Shown: positions 14,159 through 24,515, numbered from the stretch's first letter. The stretch: DNA of 40,273 nt from Carboxydothermus pertinax (GCF_001950255.1 NZ_BDJK01000041.1:242-40514), one strand, 5' to 3'. Notes: generated by a model not told the origin, from the letters alone. Program-made: numbers and translations.

Positions 14159-15484
14159 GTGGGCTATTTTACCTTTACCGGCAATCCTTTTGTGGATGCG
14201 GGTTTATTGGCTCTCTTAGCATGGAATTGCAAAAAATCGCTTGAAGACCTTAACCTTAACGATTTAGATGAAATTACCGAAATCACATCAAAACTCTATA
14301 ACAGCGAACGCTGGCGAAAAAATCTCTATTCGGTTTTTCCCAACAATCCTTTTACTAATCCATCGGTCAAAGAAAAAGAAAATAAGTATTTGGAATTTAT
14401 GGCCGATTTAAAACAGAATATTAAACCTCTCAATACCGGCTATGGCTGTGCGGGCTGTGGTGTTCGTGAACCCTATAAAAAATTTACCAAGACGGATGTA
14501 CCTCTTACCGGCACCAGAGATTTGAGGAATCATTTTCCAGCGGCGGAGGACGGAGAAAACTACTGTGCCTTATGTGCTATGCTTGTTCAGTTTATGCCTC
14601 TGGTTCTTTTTTCCTGCGGAGGGCGGTTTATGCTGGTGCATTCCGTTAGTGAGGAGTTAAATTATATCTATGTGCGCCAATGTATTAATGAAGTAAAACG
14701 CCAAATTGCCCTGGGGGATCTAACGGGAATATATGATAAAGGATATAAAAATCCCGTAAATGCTGTATTTTTTCTCGCCGAAGAGATTGTGCGGGATCTT
14801 ACAGACCTATTTGAAGAACCGATAGCCGTTAGAATTTATAATTTTACCAATTACAACCAATCTCCCGACCTTTCCATCTACGACCTTCCTGCCCGGGTTT
14901 TCTATTTTATCGTTCGGGCCAAAAGAAAAGGCTTCTGGCGGGAATGGCAGGAATTAAAAGCCAAAGGCTATACCGGCAAGAGAGCCGAAAATGCTACCGA
15001 AGAGGAAAAGAAAAATTTAAACAACGAAGTCCTTAACAAACTTTTAAACGAGGAAAGCGTTGTTTCCTACTTTGTCAATCCTCAGAATCGCACTATCACC
15101 GGCAATTTTGAATTTCTATCTCTATATTTAAAGGAGGTGAGAGGTTACATGGAAAAACGCATTGAAACCATTAAGCGCGTGGGGGACGAGCTTGCAAGGT
15201 ATATCAAAGAAACCGATGATACGAGAAGACTTTTCCTTTTAGAAAAAGCCAATAGTTACGATGAATTTCGCAATCAATTAAGGATAATTTACAGGAAACG
15301 GTTTGAGAAAGGGGTTTCAACGCCTTTATTTACCTTAGATGAATATATGGAAGACCTTTTTCCCGAAGGGCCGCAAAACTGGAAAGAAACCCGGGATCTC
15401 CTGCTTTTTAGAATCTACGAAACTTTATCGGGATGGCTTACCGATAAACCTTTAGAATTTACTGAGGAGGAGGAAAAAGAATGA
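14159..15484 (+). CDS. cas8b1: Cas8b1/Cst1, large subunit of type I-B (Tneap) Cascade
   Basis: 441 aa. The Cst1 large subunit recognises the PAM and triggers Cas3 recruitment. The hallmark paired CxxC motifs are present: CAGC (97-100) and CALC (136-139), likely a zinc site. N-terminus GYFTFTGNPFVDAGLLALL is typical of the family. GTG 14159 is chosen as start because AAAGGAGGTGA lies just before it; the frame runs upstream to a TTG at 14132 inside cas4 without a ribosome site. The last bases overlap cas7 as ATGA (15481-15484), indicating translational coupling. The length is a little below that of common Cst1 proteins but no domain seems missing. Confidence 0.9.
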   Translation: MGYFTFTGNPFVDAGLLALLAWNCKKSLEDLNLNDLDEITEITSKLYNSERWRKNLYSVFPNNPFTNPSVKEKENKYLEFMADLKQNIKPLNTGYGCAGCGVREPYKKFTKTDVPLTGTRDLRNHFPAAEDGENYCALCAMLVQFMPLVLFSCGGRFMLVHSVSEELNYIYVRQCINEVKRQIALGDLTGIYDKGYKNPVNAVFFLAEEIVRDLTDLFEEPIAVRIYNFTNYNQSPDLSIYDLPARVFYFIVRAKRKGFWREWQELKAKGYTGKRAENATEEEKKNLNNEVLNKLLNEESVVSYFVNPQNRTITGNFEFLSLYLKEVRGYMEKRIETIKRVGDELARYIKETDDTRRLFLLEKANSYDEFRNQLRIIYRKRFEKGVSTPLFTLDEYMEDLFPEGPQNWKETRDLLLFRIYETLSGWLTDKPLEFTEEEEKE

Positions 15485-16476
15485 GAAAGCACTGCCTTGG
15501 ATTTGTTTTAATTGATGCTCCTCATTCGGCCTTAAACAATGCCGGGAGCGATGTAGGCGCAAGAACGGAAAATACCATAGCGGTTAAAACCATTCGAAAA
15601 GGCCGGGATATTTATCCCTATGTATCGGCCCAAGCTTGGCGCTACTGGTGGCGGGATGTTTTAGCAAACAAATTTAACTGGCCAATGTCCCCGATTGCCC
15701 GTGAATCAAAAACGGCTTTTACCGAAAACAATCCCTTTAAGTATTATGACGATGATGTTTTTGGTTACATGCGGGCTGAGAAAAAGGATACATTCACCCG
15801 GTTATCACCTCTAAAATGTTCCCCGCTGGTATCGGTAGTGCCCTTTAAGCCGGTAGATGATTTCGGGGTAATGGCCCGGCACGAAGGTGATCCTGTTCCC
15901 TATGAGCATCAGTTCTATTCCACGGTTTTAAAAGGTATTTTTGCCTTAGATTTAGATAGCGTTGGTCGCTTTACCACGGTAAATAAAACCGGCTTTAAAA
16001 ATATTAGCCCCGAACTTTTGGAGAAGGCCAATGAATACAACGCTACGGTCATTGACGGGGAAGCGGTGTTGGCAGCCGAAGAGCGGGCTAAACGGGCGAA
16101 AGAAGCTTTATTAGCTTTAGCCTATCTTTTCGGGGGAGCCAAACAAACTCTGCATTTAACCGATGTATCACCAAAATTTGTAGCTCTCCTTATCTTAGAC
16201 GGCGGTAACCACCTTTTAATGAACTTGTCCGGAGAAAAAGACGGTAAGCCCATCATTAACCTTGATTATTTAGAAGAGGTGCTTTTAGATTATCAGGAAA
16301 GCATAATTTCTAATGTATATTTAGGCAAAGCTACCGGCTTTATGGATGAAGTGGATTTAGCGGAGTTTAAAAACCGGATGGCGGCCAAAGGCTTTAACAG
16401 AATCGAAGTAGGAACAGTAAAACAAATGATCGAACGCTTTGCCGGGGAAGTGGAAAATTATTATTTGGGGAGATAG
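15481..16476 (+). CDS. cas7: Cas7/Cst2 (DevR-type) backbone subunit of Cascade
   Basis: 331 aa. Cas7 forms the helical backbone along the crRNA spacer; its thumb causes the flip-out of every sixth base, a point relevant to the crRNA-like element at 13167. Family signs: GFVLIDAPHSALNNAG near the start, VKTIRKGRDIYPYVSAQAWR (about 35-54, conserved in Cst2/DevR), and YLFGGAKQTLHLTDVSPKFV (about 219-238). The start overlaps the stop of cas8b1 (ATGA) and has GAGGAGG upstream. Two bases separate it from cas5, so cas8-cas7-cas5 form one translationally coupled effector block. Confidence 0.92.
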   Translation: MRKHCLGFVLIDAPHSALNNAGSDVGARTENTIAVKTIRKGRDIYPYVSAQAWRYWWRDVLANKFNWPMSPIARESKTAFTENNPFKYYDDDVFGYMRAEKKDTFTRLSPLKCSPLVSVVPFKPVDDFGVMARHEGDPVPYEHQFYSTVLKGIFALDLDSVGRFTTVNKTGFKNISPELLEKANEYNATVIDGEAVLAAEERAKRAKEALLALAYLFGGAKQTLHLTDVSPKFVALLILDGGNHLLMNLSGEKDGKPIINLDYLEEVLLDYQESIISNVYLGKATGFMDEVDLAEFKNRMAAKGFNRIEVGTVKQMIERFAGEVENYYLGR

Positions 16477-16478
16477 GC

Positions 16479-17120
16479 ATGAAAGCCTTAAAAATTAAGA
16501 TAAAGGGATTAACCGCCTCTTTTCGCTACCCTCTATTTATCAGCGGCTACCAACCCACCCTGACGGTACCGCCCCTTTCTACCGTATTAGGCTTAATTTC
16601 TGCAGCTGCCGGGGAAGTTATCCGGCGAGTTAATTTTGGCTTAGGTTATAATTTTAGCTACCAAGCCCGGGCGGTAGACCTGGAAACGGCTTATGAAATA
16701 GGCGAAAAACTTTCTTTCAAAACCAATGTTTGGCGGCGGGAATTTCTCTTTGAACCGGAACTTACCTTATATCTTACGGATCTAAACCTGCAGTCGCTCT
16801 TTAAAAAACCTGTTTATCAGCTGCTTTTAGGGCGTAGCCAGGATTTAGCCTGGGTTGCGGGTATCGACGAAATCGAACTTGCTAAAGTAGACAAAGCTAC
16901 CTTGAAAGGCTGCTTGGTACCGGTTGGCGTCCAAGGAGCTGTTGGGCCGCTTGTTTCCCTGCCGGTAATCTTTGATGGTGGATATCCCAGAAAAAGGCTT
17001 AAAACCGAGAAGTTTATTATTATTGACCGGGAGTGTCAGGTAAGGGATGAAAAAAATCTTTATTTAGATCCTGATGAGGATTATGGGGTGTATTTATATG
17101 ATCCAGAATATTTTTGCTAA
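16479..17120 (+). CDS. cas5: Cas5t, crRNA 5'-handle binding subunit of Cascade
   Basis: 213 aa RAMP protein of the Cas5t/Cas5b type. The opening is diagnostic: LKIKIKGLTASFRYPLFISG followed by QPTLTVPPLSTVLGLISAAA, the N-terminal ferredoxin strand and the conserved PPxSTxxGxI element. A glycine-rich segment (VPVGVQGAVGPLVSLPVIFD) lies near 145-165. Cas5 caps the 8-nt 5' handle of the crRNA (here predicted ATGGAAAC). ATG 16479 follows GGGGAGATAGGC. The 3' end overlaps the chosen cas3 start by 23 bp. Confidence 0.9.
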   Translation: MKALKIKIKGLTASFRYPLFISGYQPTLTVPPLSTVLGLISAAAGEVIRRVNFGLGYNFSYQARAVDLETAYEIGEKLSFKTNVWRREFLFEPELTLYLTDLNLQSLFKKPVYQLLLGRSQDLAWVAGIDEIELAKVDKATLKGCLVPVGVQGAVGPLVSLPVIFDGGYPRKRLKTEKFIIIDRECQVRDEKNLYLDPDEDYGVYLYDPEYFC

Positions 17121-19266
17121 GCCCGATGAAAGTTTAAAAGAGCATACCGAAAAAGCGTTTAAAGTCTTTAAGAGTCTTAGGGAAATTTACCAAAATGCCC
17201 CGGCGTATGCCGGGGATCCCCTTTTTTTCCAAAAGCTTTTCTGGGCGGTGTTTCTTCATGATTTTGGCAAAGGAGCGACGGGGTTTCAAGAACAATTAAA
17301 ACCCAAAGGAAAGCGCTGGGGCTATCGCCATGAACTGCTTTCTACCCACTTTGTAAATCTTCTGCCGTATAATGACAATGATTTAGAAGATATCCATTTG
17401 TGGATTGTTACCCATCATAAAGACCTAAGAGAGCTTCAGGAAAAATACTTCGATGAGGAAACTTATAATGACCGTTTAAAAGAAATTAAACCGGTAGAAA
17501 AAGAACTAATTTCTTTTCTTGAAGAAGGTAAAAGGAAATTTCGGGAGATGTTTGGTGATGAATTTAACTTAAAAGACAATTTGGCAGACAATAAATTACT
17601 TTTTAAAACATTAAAAAAAATGCTTAAGAATGTACGCATGGAGAAAAAAATAGAGGCTAAAGAAAAAATCCGTGGGATATTAGGACGCGGGTTTTTAATG
17701 GCTGCCGACCATCTGGCGTCGGCAGGAAAAGATTCTATTGAAAATTTTCCCGCACCATCCAGGGTATATAAATTTCAAAACCTCTACTCCACCCAAAAGT
17801 TTTGCCGGGAATTTAAAGGAAGTTTAATGCTCACTGCCCCAACCGGTTCCGGTAAAACCGAAGCTGCTTTATTTTGGAGTGAGGCCAACCAAAAGCCCGG
17901 GGAAGGCGACCGGGTATTTTATATCTTACCTTATACTGCCAGCATCAATGCTATGTATGATCGATTAAAAGAAAAATTTGGAGAAGAAAAAGTAGGCTTT
18001 TTGCATGGGAAAGCCCAGTATTATCTTTATAAAAAATTCGGGGAAGATGACATACAGAGAATTCGCGACCTGAAAGATTTAAACCGGAAAATATTAAAAC
18101 CTTTGAAAATTATGACACCGTTTCAGTTAATTAAAGCTTTTTTCGGGGTAAAAGGCTTTGAAATGAATTTAGCAGAGCTTTTAGAAGCTAAAATAATTAT
18201 TGATGAGATCCATGCTTACGACCCCAGGACTACAGCCTTGCTTTTGACTTCTTTAAAATTCCTCCAGGACCACTTTAATGTACGCATCTTGGTAATGTCG
18301 GCAACAATCCCCACTTTTTTAAAAAATCTTATTCAGGAAAAGTTAGCAATATCACAGGAAGTAACATTGACCTCCGATGAACTAAACCGATTTACCCGCC
18401 ACCGGGTAGAAGTCTTGCCTTACGATATCTTTAATTCTATAAAAAAGATTAAAGAATACTTAAATAAAGGTAAAAAAGTCCTGGTGATTTTAAATACTGT
18501 AAAACGCGCCCAGGAAGTGTATCAACACTTTGCCGATATCTCTTGCCGGAAAAAATTACTGCATGGACGTTTTACGCAGCGGCACCGGGAAGCTATTGAG
18601 CGGGAACTATTGGACCTTGATTTACTGGTAGCCACCCAGGTGGTAGAGGTATCCCTCGATATAGATTATGACGTCCTATTTACCGAGCCGGCACCTTTGG
18701 ATGCTCTCCTGCAGCGTTTTGGTCGGGTAAATCGCAAGGGGCAAAAAGGAATTTCAAAAGTGTATGTATTTTCTACAGGAAGTCCGGAGGATCAATATAT
18801 TTACTATCCTGACCTTGTAAATAAAAGCATTGAAGTATTAAAAGAAGTGGATATACTTTATGAGGCAAAAATTCAGGAGATGATAGATAAAGTTTACGAC
18901 CAATGTTTTACACCAAAGCAAATGGAACTTTTTAAAGAAGTTGAAAAAAGTATGCAGGCACTGCTTGACTGCCTATATCCTTATGTTGTTTTTGAAGAAA
19001 ATGAAGATAGGTTCTATAAACTTTTTAATTCAGTAGAAGCAGTGCCCGAGCGGTATCTTGGGGAGTATCAGGAGTTAGTCGAGCAAGATAAATATTTTGA
19101 GGCAATGGGCTATTTAGTAAATATAAGCTTTAATCAATTTTTTAAGCTGCAAAAACAGAGGTATATTTATCGCAAGGATGATTGTCTGGTAGTAAGCAGT
19201 CGCTATGATGATGAGCTGGGGTTGATCCTCAATGAACCGGAAAGCATCTTAGAAAGTTTTATTTAG
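17098..19266 (+). CDS. cas3: Cas3 HD nuclease-helicase
   Basis: 722 aa, complete. Cas3 is recruited by target-bound Cascade and degrades DNA. HD domain: His16 in EHTEKAF, FLHDFGKGATGFQ (H54, D55), THHKDL. Superfamily 2 helicase: Walker A APTGSGKTEAALF (about 246), DEIHAYDPRTTALLL (about 369; DEIH box), VMSATIP (about 400), motif V ATQVVEVSLDID and motif VI QRFGRVNRKG (about 539). ATG 17098 within the end of cas5 gives the usual start just before the first HD histidine; ATG 17083 and 17074 are in frame. All catalytic residues I can check are present, so interference should be functional. Confidence 0.93.
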   Translation: MIQNIFAKPDESLKEHTEKAFKVFKSLREIYQNAPAYAGDPLFFQKLFWAVFLHDFGKGATGFQEQLKPKGKRWGYRHELLSTHFVNLLPYNDNDLEDIHLWIVTHHKDLRELQEKYFDEETYNDRLKEIKPVEKELISFLEEGKRKFREMFGDEFNLKDNLADNKLLFKTLKKMLKNVRMEKKIEAKEKIRGILGRGFLMAADHLASAGKDSIENFPAPSRVYKFQNLYSTQKFCREFKGSLMLTAPTGSGKTEAALFWSEANQKPGEGDRVFYILPYTASINAMYDRLKEKFGEEKVGFLHGKAQYYLYKKFGEDDIQRIRDLKDLNRKILKPLKIMTPFQLIKAFFGVKGFEMNLAELLEAKIIIDEIHAYDPRTTALLLTSLKFLQDHFNVRILVMSATIPTFLKNLIQEKLAISQEVTLTSDELNRFTRHRVEVLPYDIFNSIKKIKEYLNKGKKVLVILNTVKRAQEVYQHFADISCRKKLLHGRFTQRHREAIERELLDLDLLVATQVVEVSLDIDYDVLFTEPAPLDALLQRFGRVNRKGQKGISKVYVFSTGSPEDQYIYYPDLVNKSIEVLKEVDILYEAKIQEMIDKVYDQCFTPKQMELFKEVEKSMQALLDCLYPYVVFEENEDRFYKLFNSVEAVPERYLGEYQELVEQDKYFEAMGYLVNISFNQFFKLQKQRYIYRKDDCLVVSSRYDDELGLILNEPESILESFI

Positions 19267-19275
19267 GAGGAGAGT

Positions 19276-20259
19276 ATGGGCAGGACGATTTATATTTTTA
19301 ACAGCGGAAGATTAAGAAGAAAAGACAACACCCTGTACTTTGAAACCGAGGAAAGCAAGAAACCGCTACCGGTGGAAAATATTGAAAGCATTTATTTTTT
19401 TGGAGAGGTTGACTTAAATACTAAAGCGGTAAATTTTCTTGCTCAAAATAATATTACTCTTCACTTTTTTAACTACTATGGCTTTTATACCGGAAGCTTT
19501 ATGCCAAGAGATTATTTAAATTCCGGCTTTCTTCTGGTAAAACAGGTAGAGCATTATCTTGATTTGGAAAAACGAATGACCATTGCTAGGGAAATAGTAG
19601 AAGCGGCTTCGGATAATATTTTAAGGAATTTAAATTATTATAAAAATCGAGGGTATAGAGTAGAAAGCGAAATTAGCGGTATAGAAAGTTTAAAACAGGA
19701 AATAAAAAGGGCCAAAGACCCAGAAGAACTAATGGCAATTGAAGGTAATATCCGGCAGTACTATTACCGGGCATTTCCGTTAATTACGGGATATGAAATG
19801 GAAAAAAGAGTTAAAAGACCGCCGGATAATATCTTAAATACTTTAATTTCCTTTGGGAATACGGTGTTTTATACTACAGTGCTTGCCCAAATTTACCATA
19901 CCCAGTTAAACCCAACAATCAGCTATTTACACGAACCGGGGCAACGTCGGTTTTCTTTAGCCTTAGATTTAAGTGAAATTTTTAAGCCGATAATTGTAGA
20001 TCGGGTTATTTTTACCGTATTAAATCGAAATATTATCACCGAAGATGATTTTGAAATCGAAGAAGGTTATTGTTTTTTAAAGGAAAAGGGCAAAAAAGCT
20101 TTTTTACAGGAGTATGAAGAAAAACTTCGCTCGACCATTGAGCATCGCAATTTAAAAAGACATGTATCATATCAGAACTTAATAAAATTAGAAGCCTATC
20201 GATTGATAAAGTATTTAATTGGGGATGAAAACTACCGGGGATTTAGGGCGTGGTGGTAA
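19276..20259 (+). CDS. cas1: Cas1 integrase (type I-B)
   Basis: 327 aa. Cas1 with Cas2 integrates new spacers at the leader end of the array. N-terminal strand domain: TIYIFNSGRLRRKDNTLYFE, then LPVENIESIYFFGEVDLNTK. Metal-binding residues of the helical domain: E156 in AIEGNIRQYYY, H219 in SYLHEPGQRRFSLALDLSEI and an acidic residue (D231 or E234) in the same segment, followed by FKPIIVDR. AGGAGGAG precedes ATG 19276. One base separates its stop from the cas2 start. Confidence 0.95.
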   Translation: MGRTIYIFNSGRLRRKDNTLYFETEESKKPLPVENIESIYFFGEVDLNTKAVNFLAQNNITLHFFNYYGFYTGSFMPRDYLNSGFLLVKQVEHYLDLEKRMTIAREIVEAASDNILRNLNYYKNRGYRVESEISGIESLKQEIKRAKDPEELMAIEGNIRQYYYRAFPLITGYEMEKRVKRPPDNILNTLISFGNTVFYTTVLAQIYHTQLNPTISYLHEPGQRRFSLALDLSEIFKPIIVDRVIFTVLNRNIITEDDFEIEEGYCFLKEKGKKAFLQEYEEKLRSTIEHRNLKRHVSYQNLIKLEAYRLIKYLIGDENYRGFRAWW

Positions 20260-20260
20260 G

Positions 20261-20524
20261 ATGTATGTTATTATCGTTTACGATATTGGGGAAAAAAGAG
20301 TAGCCAAGGCGTGTAAGTTTTTAAGAAAGTACCTAAACTGGGTGCAAAATTCTGTGTTTGAAGGAAATTTAACCGAAAGTCAGTTTGAAAAAGTAAAATA
20401 TGGGCTAAAAAAATTAATTTGTGAAGAGGAAGATGCAGTGCTGTACTACGTTTTTTCAACCCCTAAGTGGGTGGAAAGGGGAATTTTGGGTAAGGAGAAA
20501 AATCCGATAAGTGATTTTTTGTAA
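20261..20524 (+). CDS. cas2: Cas2 adaptation protein
   Basis: 87 aa, normal size. The ferredoxin fold opens MYVIIVYDIGEKRVAKACKF with the conserved Asp8 after the first strand, then LNWVQNSVFEGNLTESQFEK and the strand VLYYVFSTP. ATG 20261 is one base after the cas1 stop; longer in-frame starts lie inside cas1. Cas2 bridges two Cas1 dimers. Last gene before the CRISPR leader. Confidence 0.95.
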   Translation: MYVIIVYDIGEKRVAKACKFLRKYLNWVQNSVFEGNLTESQFEKVKYGLKKLICEEEDAVLYYVFSTPKWVERGILGKEKNPISDFL

Positions 20525-20681
20525 AAAAAGCAGGAAAAATTCGGAATAAAGCGAATAATAAATGGCAAAGGAATAAAAAAATGTCGTCGCTGCCCAGGGA
20601 TTTTTGCACTATCGGGGGTCGACGACGATTTTAAGGTTTTCACCTACCCGAAAGCCTTATTTTTTAAGGCTTTCAGGATGG
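20525..20681 (+). promoter_or_regulatory. CRISPR leader with two inverted repeats
   Basis: 157 bp between cas2 and the first repeat. It holds GTCGTCG (about 20583) facing CGACGAC (about 20620), and a perfect 10-bp stem, GAAAGCCTTA (20650-20659) and TAAGGCTTTC (20665-20674), with a TTTTT loop, ending 8 bp before repeat 1. The array is degenerate at the other end, which fits this being the leader side. The hairpin could be an integration anchor or could stop read-through from cas2. Confidence 0.75.
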
Positions 20682-23600
20682 GTTTTAATAGAACCATTGT
20701 GGGATGGAAACTTTGGGGAAATCCAATTAGATAACATAACATATTTAAGTTTTAATAGAACCATTGTGGGATGGAAACGCTGGAATAACGGTTCCATCGC
20801 TTCCTATAAACTTTGTTTTAATAGAACCATTGTGGGATGGAAACAAGCAGGGATAGGAGGTGATGAAAGTGAAAGTGGAAAGTTTTAATAGAACCATTGT
20901 GGGATGGAAACATTCTAAAGCAACAGGTGCTAAAGCATCATAAATGAGTTTTAATAGAACCATTGTGGGATGGAAACGTTTTTATAAGCGCAGGGCCAAA
21001 TATTGCAAGCAAAGTTTTAATAGAACCATTGTGGGATGGAAACATTTCTCCCCCATCTCACTCACCTTCCCCCCTTTCACCGTTTTAATAGAACCATTGT
21101 GGGATGGAAACTTGGTATTTCTGTTGTAGACGTTGTTTCAGTAGCCTCGTTTTAATAGAACCATTGTGGGATGGAAACGATTATTAAGAACTGGGATAAG
21201 CTAAAAGCAAAAGGTTTTAATAGAACCATTGTGGGATGGAAACGCATTGAATTCGTCTCCGCTGGTATAAAGCCGGCCGCGTTTTAATAGAACCATTGTG
21301 GGATGGAAACCGCTAAGGTCAAGGAATGCGAGCAGGTCAAAGCACGGGTTTTAATAGAACCATTGTGGGATGGAAACAACTGGGAGAACTTTATCCTGCT
21401 GCCTTCCGGCAAAGGTTTTAATAGAACCATTGTGGGATGGAAACACTTGTTTAGATATAATATTGGCTAAATCGCTGTGTCGTTTTAATAGAACCATTGT
21501 GGGATGGAAACTTGCTAGTAATTTTAATTTTATTTGCATCATAACTAGTTTTAATAGAACCATTGTGGGATGGAAACTGATTAGAACTTTGACTAAAAAT
21601 TTCTCTTAAATTGCGTTTTAATAGAACCATTGTGGGATGGAAACAGTTACCGCACCGCTTGAACGACCATTAACTCCTTTGTTTTAATAGAACCATTGTG
21701 GGATGGAAACTAAAAAACAGGATGCAGAATTTCATTATTTTCTGTTCGTTTTAATAGAACCATTGTGGGATGGAAACGGATGAACTTCTACAATACCCTC
21801 ATCAGTTATTAAAGTTTTAATAGAACCATTGTGGGATGGAAACGCTCTTCATACCAGTTACATACATCTTTACTCAAATGTTTTAATAGAACCATTGTGG
21901 GATGGAAACAATAATTTGCATCTATATAATCCAAATTAAACGTTAGTTTTAATAGAACCATTGTGGGATGGAAACGGAGCATGCAGAGGGGAACGTAAGG
22001 GGTTCCCTTGCGTTTTAATAGAACCATTGTGGGATGGAAACTAGCCATATAAGCAGAACGAGAAACACCAGCTTTTTTGTTTTAATAGAACCATTGTGGG
22101 ATGGAAACGGAGGGAAAAACGCCCTCCAGGGGCCCACCCGTTAAGGGTTTTAATAGAACCATTGTGGGATGGAAACCCTTTAATTTTCTAACCTTATTAT
22201 AAAACAATGTAAGTTTTAATAGAACCATTGTGGGATGGAAACCAAGTCAATATTAATTTTCGTATTCGCTTCGAATACAGTTTTAATAGAACCATTGTGG
22301 GATGGAAACCACTTTTTAGCAACGTCCATCAAATCACTGGATAATGTTTTAATAGAACCATTGTGGGATGGAAACATCATTCTTCCACACATTAAAAACA
22401 TTAAAGTATTCAGTTTTAATAGAACCATTGTGGGATGGAAACTGACTTCCCTCGCCCGGCCTTTTACCACTTACCCGCAGTTTTAATAGAACCATTGTGG
22501 GATGGAAACCTTGGTTCTGTTGGAAAATGGAATATTTTTAGTAATGTTTTAATAGAACCATTGTGGGATGGAAACAATTTTAGCCTTTCTAACCGGCCTT
22601 TCTGTCTTTAGGTTTTAATAGAACCATTGTGGGATGGAAACCTGCTAAACGCTCATAATAACGACGCCTATTATTTAAGTTTTAATAGAACCATTGTGGG
22701 ATGGAAACCTACCGAAGCAGGTTCCCGGTCAGGGAGTCCCAGTTTGTTTTAATAGAACCATTGTGGGATGGAAACGTGGTTAAAAACACCATACACGACC
22801 CCACGGAGTGCCCAGTTTTAATAGAACCATTGTGGGATGGAAACGGGCACGTCCCCACATCTTCAAGAAGGCGTCCTTGAGAAGTTTTAATAGAACCATT
22901 GTGGGATGGAAACTATATAGATGTTTCAGATGTTTTTGCAGATGAGGTAGTTTTAATAGAACCATTGTGGGATGGAAACAAGGCTATCCCGGCCGGCCTT
23001 AGTTGAATAAAAGCAAGTTTTAATAGAACCATTGTGGGATGGAAACTTTATTATTAGGAGGTGTTTTTATGGTTTTACTTTAGTTTTAATAGAACCATTG
23101 TGGGATGGAAACAAAATTATAATTTAAAAATTTTTTATATGGAGGTGAGTTTTAATAGAACCATTGTGGGATGGAAACAAAATTATAATTTAAAAATTTT
23201 TTATATGGAGGTGAGTTTTAATAGAACCATTGTGGGATGGAAACCCAAATACGCTTCGAATTTGAACTTGTTCATATAAACCGTTTTAATAGAACCATTG
23301 TGGGATGGAAACTACTTATAAAAGTAAAAACTAATAACAAAATTAAAAAGTTTTAATAGAACCATTGTGGGATGGAAACTTAGCCCTTAAATTTTCGGGA
23401 GTTTCTTCCATAAAAGTTTTAATAGAACCATTGTGGGATGGAAACGGGATAAATATAAGAAGTTCCAGAAAAAATTAGAAGGTTTTAATAGAACCATTGT
23501 GGGATGGAAACTAGTTGAATATTAAAAGGTGGTTCAAATATGATAATAGTTTTAATAGAACCATTGTGGGATGGAAACGAAAGAAATAAGAAAAAATAAG

Positions 23601-24515
23601 ATGGGGAGGAAGTAGTTTTAATAGAACCATTGTGGGATGGAAACTTCTCAAAAAGGTTTTTGCCACAACGCTCACAATTAAGTTTTAATAGAACCATTGT
23701 GGGATGGAAACAGGGGAGGCGAAATTATGGCGGGGTGAAATGCCCACGGGTTTTAATAGAACCATTGTGGGATGGAAACTCGTTTTTTCCGTCGGTGCCG
23801 GCCACTGGTCGCCAGTTTTAATAGAACCATTGTGGGATGGAAACTGGTAATGGAGGTGGAGGACGTTGGCTAGTGGAGTAGTTTTAATAGAACCATTGTG
23901 GGATGGAAACTTGTTCGCGTTTGTTTTGGCTTCCCAAAACCGTATCAGTTTTAATAGAACCATTGTGGGATGGAAACTTGTTCGCGTTTGTTTTGGCTTC
24001 CCAAAACCGTATCAGTTTTAATAGAACCATTGTGGGATGGAAACAAAGCAAAAGTGACAGCTTCAAACTGCTTCTGCGGGTTTTAATAGAACTATTGTGG
24101 GATGGAAACACGCATTCCGGTAAAGATAGCGGTACATATTAAAGCGTTTTAATAGAACCATTGTGGGATGGAAACTGTATCTTGCAACAGTTTGCAGGGA
24201 AGTTGAACCATGTTTTAATAGAACCATTGTGGGGTGGAAACTAAGTTAAGTGAATTAAGAAAGGCAGAAAGAGCTGTGTTTTAATAGAACCATTGTGGGG
24301 TGGAAACGGCCGATAGCCACAGCCTCCTGGATTAGGTCCCGCATGTTTTAATAGAACCATTGTGGGATGGAAACATCCTCACCGTAGCACAAGCCGCAAA
24401 GTTACTTCAACTGTTTTAATCGAACCATTCTGGGGTGGAAACCGGGTTAAAATTACCCTATAACCAGCCTTTTCAAGCTCTGCTTGCTTTAATAGAACCA
24501 TTGTGGAGTGGAAAC
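20682..24515 (+). CRISPR. Type I-B CRISPR array, 58 repeats and 57 spacers
   Basis: The 30-bp repeat begins GTTTTAATAG, continues AACCATTGTG and ends GGATGGAAAC; its last eight bases (ATGGAAAC) form the expected Cas6-type 5' handle. I counted 58 repeats, first at 20682 and last at 24486. Spacers are mostly 35-39 bp, chiefly 36 or 37; the last is 43. Repeats are uniform up to 24015, then drift at 24080, 24212, 24278, 24413 and 24486 (for example GGGGTGG for GGGATGG), marking the old, leader-distal end. Spacers 37 and 38 (23113-23148, 23179-23214) are identical to each other, and so are 49 and 50 (23911-23947, 23978-24014). The orientation matches the upstream cas genes. Translated frames across the array are artefacts of the repeat. 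Confidence 0.99.

Noticed and set aside
20604-24142. Many open frames of 60-94 codons on both strands with recurring FNRTIVGWK, VLIEPLWDGN or FHPTMVLLK
   Set aside because: They are translations of the CRISPR repeat and spacers, not genes.
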